64,000 nt of DNA from the NCBI GenBank assembly GCA_022264855.1, contig JABYQU010000007.1, positions 1 through 64,000 of the forward strand. Direction: 5' to 3'. Below are positions 9,916 through 22,578 of this stretch, piece after piece; the first letter of the stretch is position 1; each line of letters begins with the position of its first letter. A model generated the notes under the pieces. It was given only the letters and a program-made list of their open reading frames with translations, did not search any database and was not told the DNA's origin. The position numbers and the translations under genes were made by a program. The stretch is from Lenzites betulinus. Its lineage: Eukaryota > Basidiomycota > Agaricomycetes > Polyporales > Polyporaceae.

Positions 9916-11400
9916 AAGCGCGGGTCGGAAGGCTCTTCGGGGACGCTGGGCGGTGGGCGGTATTGTCCCTAAAGCTTGAAGCTAAATGCGCCACTCCAGG
10001 TAGGCATTGCTCCCGGACATCCCAAGCTCCTTCCCCTGCGTCGAGTTAGCGAGGCCCACATCAGGGAACAACTCCCCTCATAATGGGTACTTACTTTTAA
10101 GCAATGATGAGCGGTATTATTAGATTAGATCTAGTGACTTTGAAGGTCCCGAAATAACGAACTACAGGCGATTAGTTTGAATAGATGATGAGCCCGCGAT
10201 CACTCCTATAGAAGAGTGCTCAACTATTGATTTCCTTCGGCTTCTTGAGTGTTTGCCGCTCACACCAGTTCATCGCGGTTTACACAAGTCGAATCGGGGC
10301 AGCTCACCGTCCCTGGATGCCCTTCCCGGGCGCCGTATTGGCATTTGTGCCGCGCAGCTGAGGGCCCTATCCTCGCCGGCCGAGAAGTCGCTGCCAGTGT
10401 GAGCTCGTTTTGGCTGCCCGCCATCCACGCCCTGTCTGCGCTCTGATCCCATGCACCGGCGGCCTTGAACGGCCCAGATGATTCGGAAAGCCTGGGTGCA
10501 ACATCACAAACGGTCATCATACAGAGTTGGTTAGAGGAGACATGGTGCACCAAGCCAGCAGAACAGCTACATCCTTCAAACAACCTACTAGTAGATAAGA
10601 GGAAGGATTCTAGTGAGCAAACAAAGAGTCGGTGAGAGGCAGCAAGGTGAAAACGCGCATGTACAACTTTGTGAATGACTGGAGTCATTTATAAAGCTTA
10701 AAGGAGCGGGGGCGCCTGCACAAATGTCAGCTAGAGACAGTATCACTGCTCCAAATAATGGGAGTAGATACGAACTCCGTCGGTACTAGTTCGCCGAGTC
10801 CGCCGTGTCGATAGTACACATCCACCTGAATGTGACACTCATCCGAGGGGCGTCGTGGCGCAAATCGCTACCGTGGTAGTCAAGGGGCAATCTGAGTGCC
10901 TGTATTGTACGCCCAAACTTGCCAATTCGGTATCGACACGGAGCTCGCCCAACGGACGGGTAACTTTTCATAGATTCTGGATGTAGACATATTCTGTCAT
11001 GGTGAGTATCAACAGCAACAGCCAACTAGAGCTTGGAGCGGCGTGGAGATGGAAGACTCGATCGCCAAGATGAGCTAGATAACTTGAGGGTGAACGGCGA
11101 TGCTTCGCACGCCCAGCCCGATTCCACCCATTGTGATATAACGATGGGAGGGAAACAGGGCTCCGATCCATGAGTATCATTCAATGCATTGCTCATATTT
11201 CTATATACTGGACTTGGTGGGCATGGAAATAGCCATAGTACTTAACGGTAACCCTTATGCCTCAACGGTGATATCTGGGAGGTCAACCGAAGATTGTAAA
11301 GACTTGTCAACCAACTTCTTCCTGAGACTCGGGACCTTTCAAGTTTCTGCTAAGCGACATGTGAGATACCGAGGGATCCAGCCTGGGCTTGCCCACGAGA
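9916..11400. other. Intergenic, nothing recognised
   Basis: Open frames here reach 142 codons at most (10260-10688, minus) and carry no motif I recognise. No repeat with clear borders was seen after the solo LTR. Confidence 0.4.
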
Positions 11401-12520
11401 ATCGGAAAAGGCTCACCTGCTGTCCACGGAGCTCGATCGTCGTCTTCACGGGAGTCGGGTTCCAGCTCCCGTTCGGATAGTCATCCCTGCGGAGACCCCG
11501 TACGTCAGTGTCAGTCCCGAGGCGCCGACGACGGTGTGCTCACCAGTTCAGCACGACGAGGCTGTAGCGCAACCAGTCGTTCGCGTTCGAACGCCCGGTT
11601 ACGAATGCGGTGACGCGCAGCGCCCAGCTCTGGCTCCCGCCGACGCTCACTCCGATGCGCTTGCCGGAGGGGCCGCCTGCGTCGCGGGGGATTGTTGCCT
11701 TCGACGACTGTGCCATCGCGTAGACTGCGGGTATGTTAGAAAAAAGTAACGAACAAGGCGTCCGTCAGACGATGTTGTCAAAGAGAGTAAGGGGGAAGAA
11801 CATACACTCCTGGTTCATGCTCCAGCTACCGTCGCGGTTGACAGTGGCGACGGGGAGGCGAACAGCTGTTAGTGCCGGGAGCCCGGAGCGCGAGTTGTGT
11901 TCGATGGACCCAATGAAGCTGCGTGACGGGCGTCAGCACCTTCGCTTCTCGAATACCCTACCTCGCGGATGTGCTTACATGTTGTCCATGTACCACTGCA
12001 AATACGAGAGACCAAAAATCAGCCCGGGCAGGTTGCAGGCCAGACGAGACAGGACGCACCTTGAGATCGCTCCACCAATCGCTGCCATACACGCCCGAGC
12101 ACTCGGTGAAGAGGATGTCCTTGTTCAGGTACGCGCTGTGAAACGCGTCCTGCTGCGACACAGCGCCGGAATAGCAGTGGAAGCCCACGCCAGCGAATGC
12201 GCTCGCGGCGTCGTTCATCTGCATGACACCCCGCATCAGCACCCAGCTGAAACCATACGAGAGAAGAAGCGCAGAGGGGACTCACGAGCTCTACGGGGTA
12301 CACTCCCGCATCGCTCCAGTTGTGTTCGTACCCGATGATCTTCACAGCGGCGAATCCGCCGTTGTCCATGAGCGAGCGCAGCGTCTTCGCGATCTGCGCT
12401 TCCTGTGCGGGGCTTTCTGCCGTGCCTGCAGTCCAACTTGTGACAACCTCTTCTACAACTGTCTTCATGTGGTCAAGGGGACGATTGTCAAGGTCCTGAG
12501 GGGTATATAGAGTATCATTG
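11400..12520 (-). pseudogene. GH30 glycoside hydrolase remnant (endo-beta-1,6-glucanase type)
   Basis: Intact GH30 enzymes hydrolyse beta-glucans such as beta-1,6-glucan, or related glycosides. Read on the minus strand, recognisable blocks are VKIIGYEHNWSDAGVYPVEL, FAGVGFHCYSG, the nucleophile block FTECSGVYGSDWWSDLK, then WYMDN, FIGSIEHNSR, NRDGSWSMNQE, GKRIGVSVGGS and WLRYSLVVLNW. They are joined by GT...AG introns of 35-85 bp, for example 12218-12284. The N-terminal half, including the signal peptide and the acid/base Asn-Glu region, is absent upstream of about 12500. A conserved block between EHNSR and the NRDGSW segment is missing about 20 residues, and the C-terminal end is not found. 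I therefore read it as a truncated pseudogene; an unusual gene model is less likely. Confidence 0.7.
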
Positions 12521-12673
12521 CTCGTGATGCCTGCCACCACAGGGCCGGGAGCAGGGTGTCTAAACGAATAAGTGTTGGGGCAGTGGTTTTGTGAATAGGT
12601 GGGTGAGATCCTGAATTCCGGCCTATAACTAGCGGCCACGAAATGTAAGTACTAGGGCTTACTCTGTATTATT

Positions 12674-12718
12674 GGGCGCACACTTCGGGCGGGCTACGCC
12701 CGCCCTCAATGTGCGCCC
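12674..12718. repeat. 45-bp hairpin
   Basis: Two 21-base arms, GGGCGCACACTTCGGGCGGGC and its imperfect complement, are separated by only TAC. It lies between the GH30 remnant and the next gene and could be a 3' processing or terminator-like structure or a small repeat. Confidence 0.6.
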
Positions 12719-13038
12719 CCCTCTCGTATGGAAATTAAATGAACATTGCGGTTGTTGAGCTATACTGTAAACATTTGTCCGACAGTTGTGCATACGGCGG
12801 AACTTGTACTGACGGCTCGCCGCAAGTACTCAGGTCTGGATGATCACGCCACAGAGAACAAATAGACGTAAATGTCGGGAGTACCAGGAGATTGATTGAT
12901 CAATCGCGGCCAAAAACCGGGTGCATCTGGATTCACGTGCACCACCAAACTCTCATTGTCAAGACCGATTCCCGGTGGAATCGGAACTAAGAGCCATAGC
13001 GGGGTGCCGGCAGCGTAAGTAGCCGTACACATGAGAAG

Positions 13039-16000
13039 TCACAATCTGGAAACAAGAGCTGACAGGAGGTTCTCAATGCGCTGCAACTTCGAGTCCAGCG
13101 TTTCGAGCTTCTGCTGCGATGCCGCCTGCATAACCTCCAGATCGACCAGGCGAGAGAGCCGGCTGTCCAACGCGTCGAACCGGTCAGCAGAGTCCTTCCG
13201 GAGCGCTTCTAGCTTGTCTTCCAGACCGTCGATGCGCGAGTGGGACCACTCGAGATCTGCGGCCTTCACCGCATCGTCGCGGGGTAGGGCGCACCGAACG
13301 AGTCCGTGGATGAGCTTGTGGCCACCAGAGAACGAGCTCCGGGTCGATTCGCAGAGAGTACAGACAAAACATTCATCTGTTAGAAGGAGGTCAGATACTA
13401 GCAGTTACGAGCGCACAGAGAGGACGCACCGTCGCACTCGATGCAGTACCAACAGGGCCGCGAAACCCTTGTGTGGCATCCAGCACAGGACAACTCCCGC
13501 TCAACGAACTGCTCGGCCTTTATCTTGGCGATCTGGCTAAGGCCCCGTGAATGCCCGTAGTGCGGCGGAGACTGCGGGCTCGCTATGTCGTCGGCGTCGG
13601 CGAGAGCCTCGTCAGCACGGATGAGAGCCGCTTGAGCTGCACGGTATATGTTCCCGAACTCCCGGTGGCGGTGGATGACGCGGCGGACCTTCAGAACACG
13701 GTGGGACGGGAGGTGGGGCGCAACGAGATCGTCTCGGCGGTCGGGGCCGATTGTCGCTTCCTGACAGTCAGACTTGCTGCAGAGATCGACGGTTGTACGT
13801 ATGCCGCAATCCAGGCACATCGTCCGAGCGCCGTAGACGTCTGTGCGACAGTTAGCGCAGGATATGCCGCTGGGAGCGGAAGGCGAAATTGTCAGTAGTG
13901 GCAAATATACGCGTCCGTCTGTTTGCTCACAAATGTTTCGGGGAGATGCTTCGCATCGATTCGTGTACCAGGTAGTAACAACGGGCCTCTGAGGGCGTCA
14001 TGAGGCGATAGCAACGCGTCAGAGACCGGCGCTCGGATACGTCCAAGGACTGCGTGGACAGCCCGGTACGGATGGCGCGGAGATAGCGTTGGCGTGTGAT
14101 TTGCGTCTCCCTAAGCACGTGGAGAGATGACATCCTGCGCCGCACCTGGTCTTGCACAGCAGCGAGGGCGAAGTTCCACCGAGTCTGAGTTCGGTTGTGA
14201 GCCGCGTTTGCAGGTAAGGGCCAAAATCGCATAGCGTCAGGAGGCAGCCGCCGGAACAGGAACATCCCGGCCGTATTGTTGCCCCGACAGAACCAGCGTC
14301 CAGAGAACTCCCGTCCTCGGTCGGTGATTATGCCGTGAAAAGATCTAGGCCAGTATCGTGCGTTGTAGGTGATATGAAACTGGTAGGCGACTCCATTCGT
14401 GCCATCGGGCAACGTTTTCCCAGCGACGGTGAAGCGAGTGCCAATGGGGAGGGAACCGGAGGCAACGAATTGGGTGGGGGACGAAGGCGAAACACGAATC
14501 TCAATGCTAAGCATAGGCTCGCTTGGAAAAGCCACAGGATCTCCGAGATATCCTGACCACCGCCCTAGACTGGTACTGATCAGCATGATATAATGCAACA
14601 GATATCGGCTTTGACTCGTACATGGATTCCGGGAGCCCCGTCTCGGGCCCGTCACCGGCGGATGCTAGCAATAGCGAGGGCTGCGGCGCGGCTGGTGATG
14701 GCTCCATGTCCTCGACGGGGTGATTGAGGAGAAGTGAGGGACTGATACAGGGGCCTTCATCCGCGTCGTTGTAGGGCTTATCGGGATAGTGCGCTTCGCG
14801 CAGTCGCTCTGTAGACCAAAGAGAGGCGGAATCATGCCAATAACGAAACTGCATGATACAATAGGTTAACATGGTGATAGCGAGGATCAAGCATACTCGG
14901 ATAGAAGATCTCTTACCATCTCAGACGCGAATGCTCTGAACATTTGCCCCGGATCGAGATTCTGTTGTTTGAAGAGATCTACCCAGATCATGCGTGAGTG
15001 AATGAAATTTTGGGCGTAGACCGAAGCACGTACTTTCGAGATTGGTGCATCGGTCATTTACAGCGCGGAAGACCCATTTCAGTGTCGAGGCAGAATCCCA
15101 CAGCTCATCCTTGTGAATCACCGTGGTCCGCGCCACTCTCAAGATTTCATAGTCTCGTTTCAGAAGGAGCCAGAGTAAAGGAAAGAGATGCTACGCGCAA
15201 TCGATTAATTTAAGGCAGTATAGCGACATGTTAAGCCTACCTTCTCAATACGACCCGGTCCGGTGACGAGCTGTAGGATATCGCCGGCGTCGATGTCATA
15301 TTTGATGTCCTCCAACGCGTCTCGAAGCCTCTTCTCCTCCGCGTCGACGTAGCTCCGGAATCGGTCCTCCACGACGTCGTTCCTTTCGATAGGTCTAAAG
15401 CCCGTCGTGAGCTCGGTGATAGGAGACCAGACCACGTCAAGGTACTGCTCCACAAAGCGGCGATTAGCTGGGAGGATGTGGGCTTTCACCGCGAACATCT
15501 TGTCCAAAATATCATTAATCTCTGTTGTATAGCGGGTCATTGTCATCTGCCATCCTATTGCGGTCGTCAAAAATGTAACACAGATGGAAGAAATATGGTC
15601 AACGAACCAATGGCCCAGTATGCCATCCAGTGCAGGAGACTTCGACTAGGCGTTAGCCAATCCGGAGACGCGTGAGCATGGGGATGTCATACCTCCATTG
15701 GCGTGGCTTCAATGAAATAAACGTGTTGACCTCTGCGACGGTTATGAATCCGGAAGCATCATCGTCGAAAGCTTCGATAATGGCCTGCAGGCGCGTAACG
15801 CTGATGTACTCCAGTGTCCATTCATCGTGCTCGGTGATATTCGTGGGTCTATCGCAGTCAATGAACGTAGACTCGTTCTTCCGGAGTTTGTCTAGACGTT
15901 CGAGACAATAGTCACGCAGCGCGAGCACGAAGTGTCGAGCCTTGACGTTTCCGCGCCAGCGCTGATGGTAGGAAAGTTAACATGCTGGTCGGAGCCATGC

Positions 16001-17549
16001 AGTGATCAGGCAACGCACCATCTCCCTCCATATGTTATATAAGTCCTTTGAATATGCTAAGCAATGCTGCTACAGTATTTACCGCGCGAAGAGGATGTAC
16101 TTACATTATCACGGATCTTGTCATGGGGTCCCGCCGATACCGACTTGATCACGATCTGGTTCTCTTCGTGGACGATCTCCTGGATGCGCTCCAGTTCTCT
16201 CTCCTGCATTTCAAACTTACGTTCAAAAGCGTTCCAGTTGCGTTGAATGGATATGTCAGGATCTTCGGATAGCTCCTCCTTGAGCTCTTGGAGGTCCACT
16301 GTTCCCCGTCTACGAATCCACCCCCTTTCGGAAGTCGGCCCGCCGGAGTGAGGCCCGCGACTGATGAATTCAAGGAGTAGCTTCTCGCTCGCCAGCACAA
16401 CATCCTTGCCGCCGCGTTTTTCGATGAACATGGCCATGTCTTTCTCCTCGGGAGGGGTGCAACTTTGAAGGTACTCGAGCACGAGGTTCATCCTACGGAA
16501 ACATCTTAGTATAACACAAGCTGTGATAAGACGATCACGTACTTCGACTCGATCGTGTCTAGTTTTTTGTTCGCTTTGTCTATATTTATTCCAAGATGAA
16601 CGGCGATGGTGAGTTCAATGTCTGCTCGGTGTTTCGTAAAGCGCTTGACGTAGTGTTGCAGCTTCTCGTCCCATCGTATGCTGCCGAAGACTCTGGCCGT
16701 CGTACCCTTCTTCGCGTATGCATCACAAACATTCGCGCATTCCAATATGTCAGACTCAATCTGGTCCGCCAAATTCTGCAGTCTTTGCTGAACTGTCTTG
16801 CCGTCGTCGCCGGGTTGTCCCGGATCCTTGACGTTCTGCAACCTATGCTTGTTTAGCCAGCAGAACCGCTAGTATGCACACACGATGTGCGTACTCTACA
16901 AGCGCGGTCATCATGTCCCGCATCTCCATGAAGAGCAGGTTGACCTTCTTGTCGTTCTCTCTTCTCTTCAAGTCGAGCTCGATCGCAACCCGGAATGCGC
17001 CTACCGCCACTACGCAAGATAGTCAGCGTAAGGCCCAGACGCTGTACTGCACTGTACTCACGTGCGATGAAGGGATGTATCGCAGCGACCTCTTGCAACA
17101 CCTTCATGAGCTCTGGTAGCCCTTCTAACAACGCATTGGAAGCGTATTGGGCGATCTTGAGGGCGGAGCCTTGTGCACCCGAAGAGAGCGGGGAGATCAG
17201 GTCTGCAACAGCGGTCATCTCAGTGTTGATCGCTAACACGGAATCCTCTGCACATGAACACATGGGTCAGCAAGGAGCAGCGTGCAGTGTTTAGCGTTCG
17301 CGAGCACGAACCTTTCTGTTTACCGGAACGGCGCCCTTTCCCCCGAAGACTAGTGGCCCATGCATCTAAAGTAATCGAAGCGGCTCTCATCGTCCTCACC
17401 CGTTTGGGCTTGAACAACTCATCGCCGACAACAGTCGTCGCATCAGAAAAGGTGGAAGCGCGACTCAGCAAAGTCGGCGTCGATGCTGGGCTGTCTGTCA
17501 ACGTTGCGGGAGTGAGGGACATACGCCGGGGACTGTCGCTGATAGACAT
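13039..17549 (-). CDS. EF-hand / ZZ-type zinc-finger protein, multi-exon
   Basis: This long gene runs from an ATG at 17549 (MSISDSPRRM) to a stop at 13039 through about ten exons, near 17549-17269, 17250-17065, 17010-16870, 16850-16545, 16491-16105, 15955-15690, 15620-15240, 15140-14930, 14880-13920 and 13900-13040. The N-terminus is Ser/Thr-rich, followed by helical segments. A canonical EF-hand loop DDDASGFITVAE lies near 15745, then a mainly beta region. Two Cys-rich ZZ-like modules follow (CANCRTDVYGARTMCLDCG and CAGCHTRV...CWYCIECDG), and the protein ends in a coiled coil. EF-hands bind Ca2+ and ZZ fingers bind Zn2+ and proteins. I know this architecture from mushroom genomes but not its function. 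The frame between the second ZZ module and the coil (13330-13400) needs an unmodelled intron or frame shift. Confidence 0.7.
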
Positions 17550-17834
17550 CCTGAAGACTCAGCGCGGGCAGAAGACGGGGGGACGGCTGGAAACCGCGCC
17601 CCGCGACGTGTATATCACTGGTTGTGCCGACTGCAGGCGTCTCTGCCGTTGCTATTGGCAAACCTTGAAGAGAGTTCTGCTGCGCTGGCTTCGCGGCTTC
17701 GGGTTCGCCGACAGTAAAGACCACATCGGAAATGGATGATTGAAAGAAGGGGGTGTAACCTGACCCCGCAGAGCCGATCATGGGAGTCGCCGAGCGACAG
17801 AAGCAAGATAGAGACACAGCTAAGATGATGGCAT

Positions 17835-18151
17835 ATGTCAGATTCGCCCGCGCATCAGATGTCACCAGCTTCCGGATGGGAAGGCGGACGAATCGCGGGC
17901 AGCCCACACGGGTTCACGGAACAGCAGGATGACTCCCCTCCCGAAAGTGCCGAGCAGCGAGCTCAGCAGTATCGTAAGATATACGAGGAAGCCAATCTAG
18001 TTTTGGGAAATGTTCATAGCTCCATCCATGCGAGGCTGGCCGACGTGCGCAGAGGGAGCTATATGTTGCGGCGTCCGGTAAGTGTACTAGGCACCCGTAC
18101 GCATTTCTCGGCCCCCGATGTATCTGTTTCTGCTGCACAGCATAGAATTTA
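17835..18151 (+). CDS. Small hypothetical protein, head-to-head with the EF-hand gene
   Basis: The ATG at 17835 opens about 82 codons with a hydrophilic N-terminus and an amphipathic helical stretch (QYRKIYEEANLVLGNVHSSI). A good donor GTAAGT follows the Arg-Arg-Pro codons near 18079, and an acceptor CACAG near 18140 would add three codons and a stop. It begins about 285 bp from the start of the divergent EF-hand gene. I do not recognise the family. The splice fit is the main support. Confidence 0.3.
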
Positions 18152-18436
18152 GCCGATACTACCAGCCATAGTTGACGTTGACAGTTGGGGGGGAGAGCCA
18201 TGATGCATGGGCTTCGAGTCCGGGCCCGTACGCGACGGTAATAGCCAAGGATAGCTAATATATAGAACTAGCAAGTAGTAATCACTATAACAGGAGAAGC
18301 ATCGGCATCTCCCGGAAACTGCTAGTAGCTGCGACTAGTACGCAGTTACTAACAGTAATACAACTGGCCAATTGACTGGCGACCGCTTCTCCTCTAACTC
18401 TGGAACCACAACCCTCCTCCTCCTCATCCCCACTCC

Positions 18437-18817
18437 ATGGAGTACAGTTTTGTACCAATCGAACTGCGTGAAGCAATTATGGTTACATTTGGAGACGCTT
18501 TAGAAATGCATTCGCATTCGTTCAGAACATCTGCCGGCCTACCTTTTTATCAAGTGCGGTTATGGCATACTCTAAAGATGTGCTGCAGGTTGGTCTGTCG
18601 CGCGTGGCGCATCCACGCTCAGCGACTTCTTGAACAACACCACTGCCTTCTATATGCCCCTCCGCGTTGCCACCTGTCCGCCTTCCAACTCGTTCACATC
18701 AGATATTCTTTCGCTTCACCTAGGTGTAACCCCATGCGGCGAACAGCTTCCCAGCAAACTAAACGAACTGATGTCGGTGCGTCAATCATAATCATGATAA
18801 TGCAAGCGCGATGATAC
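18437..18817 (+). CDS. F-box-like protein fragment
   Basis: The 125-codon frame starts MEYSFVPIELREAIM and contains LKMCCRLVCRAWRIHAQRLL. The L-P-x-E-L-x-E...C-x-L-V-C-R-A-W pattern resembles the F-box-like modules that are very numerous in mushroom genomes. Such proteins recruit substrates to SCF ubiquitin ligases. No downstream repeat domain follows, and the end of the frame looks random, so this is at most a fragment or relic. Confidence 0.35.
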
Positions 18818-19066
18818 TACATGGCACGAGCGCCTCGGGGTAGGGAACATCTGTAAGTCCATATCTTGTGAGGCATACATTAGCAGGACAAGCGGCATAT
18901 ATAGTACGCCTACTGAGGTCCATGAGAGTCGGTGTCGGCGAGAGATATGTGTTGCAGAGCGAGTATAGGCGAGATATTTAAATGACAGCGTACATGCGTT
19001 CAAAGCGGACGGGTTCGCTTTCAAAGTAGAGAAGCCGGGGTCAACCCGGGGCTTCCGCGGTTTGAT

Positions 19067-22000
19067 TCATTGGCCTAGACTCTCCTTCGCACGCTTAAGG
19101 TGGCGCGCTGCCCGCGTGTGCTTTGGTGGAGAGTATTCCGGGGCGACGGCGGTGTCTGGGAGTGGCTTGATAACGAGTGTCTGTCGTCTGCGTGAGCCGG
19201 GCACATGGATACGACTGCTCTCCGCAAGCGGTAGGTCGCTGGCAAGGCTGAAGCTCGGCCCGTCCTGGGGCCAATCTGGCTCTTGGGTGAGATGGCGCAA
19301 GACCTCGGCCTCTTCTCCTCCCTGGCCCTCCTCTGCATCCTCTCCGGATGAGTCCCCGTCGCCAACGTCATCGGAGGCGCACCACGATAGCGCCTCGTTC
19401 GCTGTCTCGTTGGCCGACTCCCGCATCTTGCGTAGAATGTTGTCGGTAGTCTCCAACGAGCCTGCGTTGAGGTACACTGTGCGGACGGTGTCCTCGTTGA
19501 AGCCGTGGTTTCGGGCCATGATATGCAGCGCGGTGTTCATCCCGAGATCCTTGATCATCTTGAACTCGTTCGGAGGGAGGGTGTCTGCCAGTGATGTATC
19601 TGTCGACTTGGTGGGCGAAACCGAGCGCGAAAGCATCGCGGTGGAGGCGAGCGAGGGTGTGTGGGAGTGGCCGAGTAGCCAGGGATCGAGGGCGAGACTG
19701 AGCGCAGAGCGGTTTCCCAGGCGGTCGTTCTCGCCAGCAGGAAATGCGGAAGGAAGAGATTGGCGTAGATTATGTTGTTTGGAGGCGGATGGGACTGCCC
19801 GATGGTGCGGCTGGTAGAAAACGTCATTCGGGTCGTATCCGTTCATGGTGTGTCTTCGCGCATGAGCGTCCACAGCAGAACCTGCGCGTCCCTTGCCTTT
19901 GTTGACATGAGGTACGATAGCAGTGAGTCCGTTCTCGCTCCAGCCTAAGGCCGCCGACTTAACGAGATTGTGTGGTTGTCGAGTAGCGCTGAGTTGCGGG
20001 TCTCCCTTACTGGCGAGTGGAGAACTCTGCGTGTCGTCGAACGGGGTTTCACGGTGATCATCAGGCGACACCTCCGAACGTTCGCTGGGATTCGGGAAGA
20101 CGGACTTGTTCTTCATCCGAAATAAGTTCTCCAGTCGCCGGCGATTTTGGTCTGGTAACGGGCTTGCCTTAGAACGCCGTACTTTGGCCGTCGCCTCCAA
20201 TTGCGGGCTCGCCTTGCTCGGCCCAGCGGCTGGTTGCTGCGGATTGAGAAGGCGTTGGAAGTACGAGACGTCCGTCTTCGACAACGGAGCTCTGTCTTGC
20301 TTGGGCGGAGGGCGGGCTGGGGAAGGTACGACTTGTCGACTAAATGGATGGGGGACTTGGCTGAATGGGTGGTGCTGTGACGGCTCGGGCCAAGTGGAAT
20401 GTGCTGCTCCACCTACGCCTCCATCCGCACCCTCGCCTTCAACGCCTGTGTTCGGATAGCAGCTGGTTTGTGGCGGCGATAGTGACAAGCCAGGTTCATC
20501 TGCGAGATCATCATCGGCATCTGCTTCGTTCCAACCCAAGCGTGAATGTCGGGGGAAAGGAGTGGCCTTCGGGCGGCGATCAACTCTGTGTTCGACCGTG
20601 TGGACGGTTTGGACGCTCACGATTGTTGTCACTGTGCGCTCGTGTTCCTTGCTCTTGTGAACGCCCGCCGGGCCCGGAGTGGACGGCACAGTTGGATGCG
20701 ACCAACCCTTCCCGCGAACGGGGGGCCACTGGGAAGCGTGCACCTTTTCGAGGTTGTCCTGGCCAGCTACATCAACGTCATTCACAAACTCTACTCCAGA
20801 CCGCCTGCCTGAGGGGCTGATGCGCGACCGTCCTTTCGGGTCCGAGAACGCCTTGTTGAACGTCCCTTGGTCTAGCCTGGTGGGTTGCCGCCCACCCGTC
20901 GGGTCTTGCGGGTGATGGCGAGCCTCGGCCTCTGCCGTTGGCGAGTCAAGTTCGTCACCCTCGAATTCCACATCCGACAGCACAGGGGGTGGTGTACCAA
21001 AGAAATCGACATCTTGAGCTTTCTTGATACGTCTGGCGTGTCTACGAGGGATGGGTTGTGGGACATGATGTCGTGTGGCAGCCTCCTGCGTGGGTGAGAG
21101 CTCTGGGGTACCCGATGGCGCCTCTGTATCACGGATGCGCACATTGGGTTTGCGAACTGGAGGGTCATGAGGGACTGGAGGACCATCCGTCGTTGCCCTG
21201 TCGGTCTCCGCCCTACGCTCATGCAAGCAGTCAGGTCAATGCATCGATAGGAGACACAGAACGCGACACTCACGCATCCAACTCCCCCAGAGACCGTAGA
21301 TCTACTTGCAAAGTGTCGTCGTCTTCAAACACGTCCATCTCGCCTAGTTCTTCGTCCGCCACAGAATTGTTCTCATCGTCGAGTATCTCGTCCTCTGTAT
21401 CTTCATTTTCATCTTCGCCAGTATCACAGAGACCTCTGTCTTCCCCTTGCACACGGTCGGGCTCGTCGAAAATCTCGTTGCGATAGTCCTCAGACCCAGG
21501 GGGATCGAGCACTTCCTCTTCCTCGTCGTCCTCGTCGTCGTCCTCTTCAGTGCCTTCATCTTCCCTGTCCAGACCTTTGGCACCCTCTTCGACCTTCTGA
21601 ACTGGCTCGCTGACTGCTCTGCGCTGAGGTTCCTCAGCGGCGTCCTGGAGACCGACAGCCTCGTTCCCCACCGGCCCTTGCGAGAGGTCAATCGACGCTT
21701 GTTTTTTCGGCTCTTCCACTGCTTGTCCGGCCTGTGCAACTCGTGCCTTCTTCGCCGGCTGTTCATTTGTCACTGCTTCACTCGCACGCGGACGCTTCCG
21801 CGACGGACCCGCAACAGAGCGCGAGGAGGGGGGCGGCTTTCTGACGCGATAATCCTCGACTGTCTTCGGCCTGGAAATCGCGGGCTCATCGAAGTGGTCC
21901 CCTGCGAGGTGACGGCGGACTTCCTGCTCGAAGTATTCGCTGTTATTCTTGTATCGTTCGCGCCACGATTGCCAGGTATGTCTCTTGACCCAAGGCAACG

Positions 22001-22578
22001 CCTCCTCCTATAACGGGGCACAGAATGTTAGGCGCTGCAAACGAGAGCGGAAGACCGAGTGATTGAAACTCACCTGTTCAGCGAGCCCGAGCCAATAATT
22101 CTGGCCTTTCGGACTGCTGGAGGTGTGCGTAACGAGATACTGGATGATATTTCTATCGTCCTCCAGCGAGAATGGAACGCGTTCAGAAGCTTCCCGTCGA
22201 GACGAAGGTGGCGGGGACGGGTTCTGAGCAGGAACGGGGGCATTCAACGCATCTTTATCGATATATTTGGCGATCTGTCGATCTAGGCTGGTCTTGTTGT
22301 TGCAGTAATGGTTTCTCCACGACTGCCATGTGTGACGCTTGGAGAAAGGCCACTTTCCATCGGCCTAGGATGGCGACCCCGTCAGTTCGCTAGCACCAGT
22401 CAAGGGCACAAGTACGCACATTTTCACATAACCGCATGTACAACGCATTCCCCTGTCGCCCTGCTTTCTGTGGGTTATACTTGGCAATGTATTGAGCCAG
22501 ATAGCGCTCGTCCTTCTTCGTATACTCATTTCGGCTGTACATGAGTGAGAAATGAGTGCGTAGCAGACGACGGTTCAT
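19067..22578 (-). CDS. Rap1-like telomeric protein with two Myb modules
   Basis: Exons are 22578 (or ATG at 22542) to 22420, 22364-22074, 22007-21274 and 21212-19067, joined by short introns. The reading frame continues across all three junctions. Module one has YTKKDERYLAQYIAKYN, then KWPFSKRHTWQSWRNHY; module two has FSLEDDRNIIQYLVTH, then PWVKRHTWQSWRERY. Both match the Rap1/TERF2IP Myb-type domain with its HTWQSWR recognition helix. A long acidic and Ser/Pro-rich disordered region follows. Near the C-terminus a conserved-looking helical block (FKMIKDLGMNTALHIMARNH...GSLETTDNILRKMRE) may be the Rap1 C-terminal protein-interaction domain. Rap1 proteins act in nuclear telomere protection and silencing. 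The start codon is uncertain because the frame is open further upstream. Confidence 0.75.
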
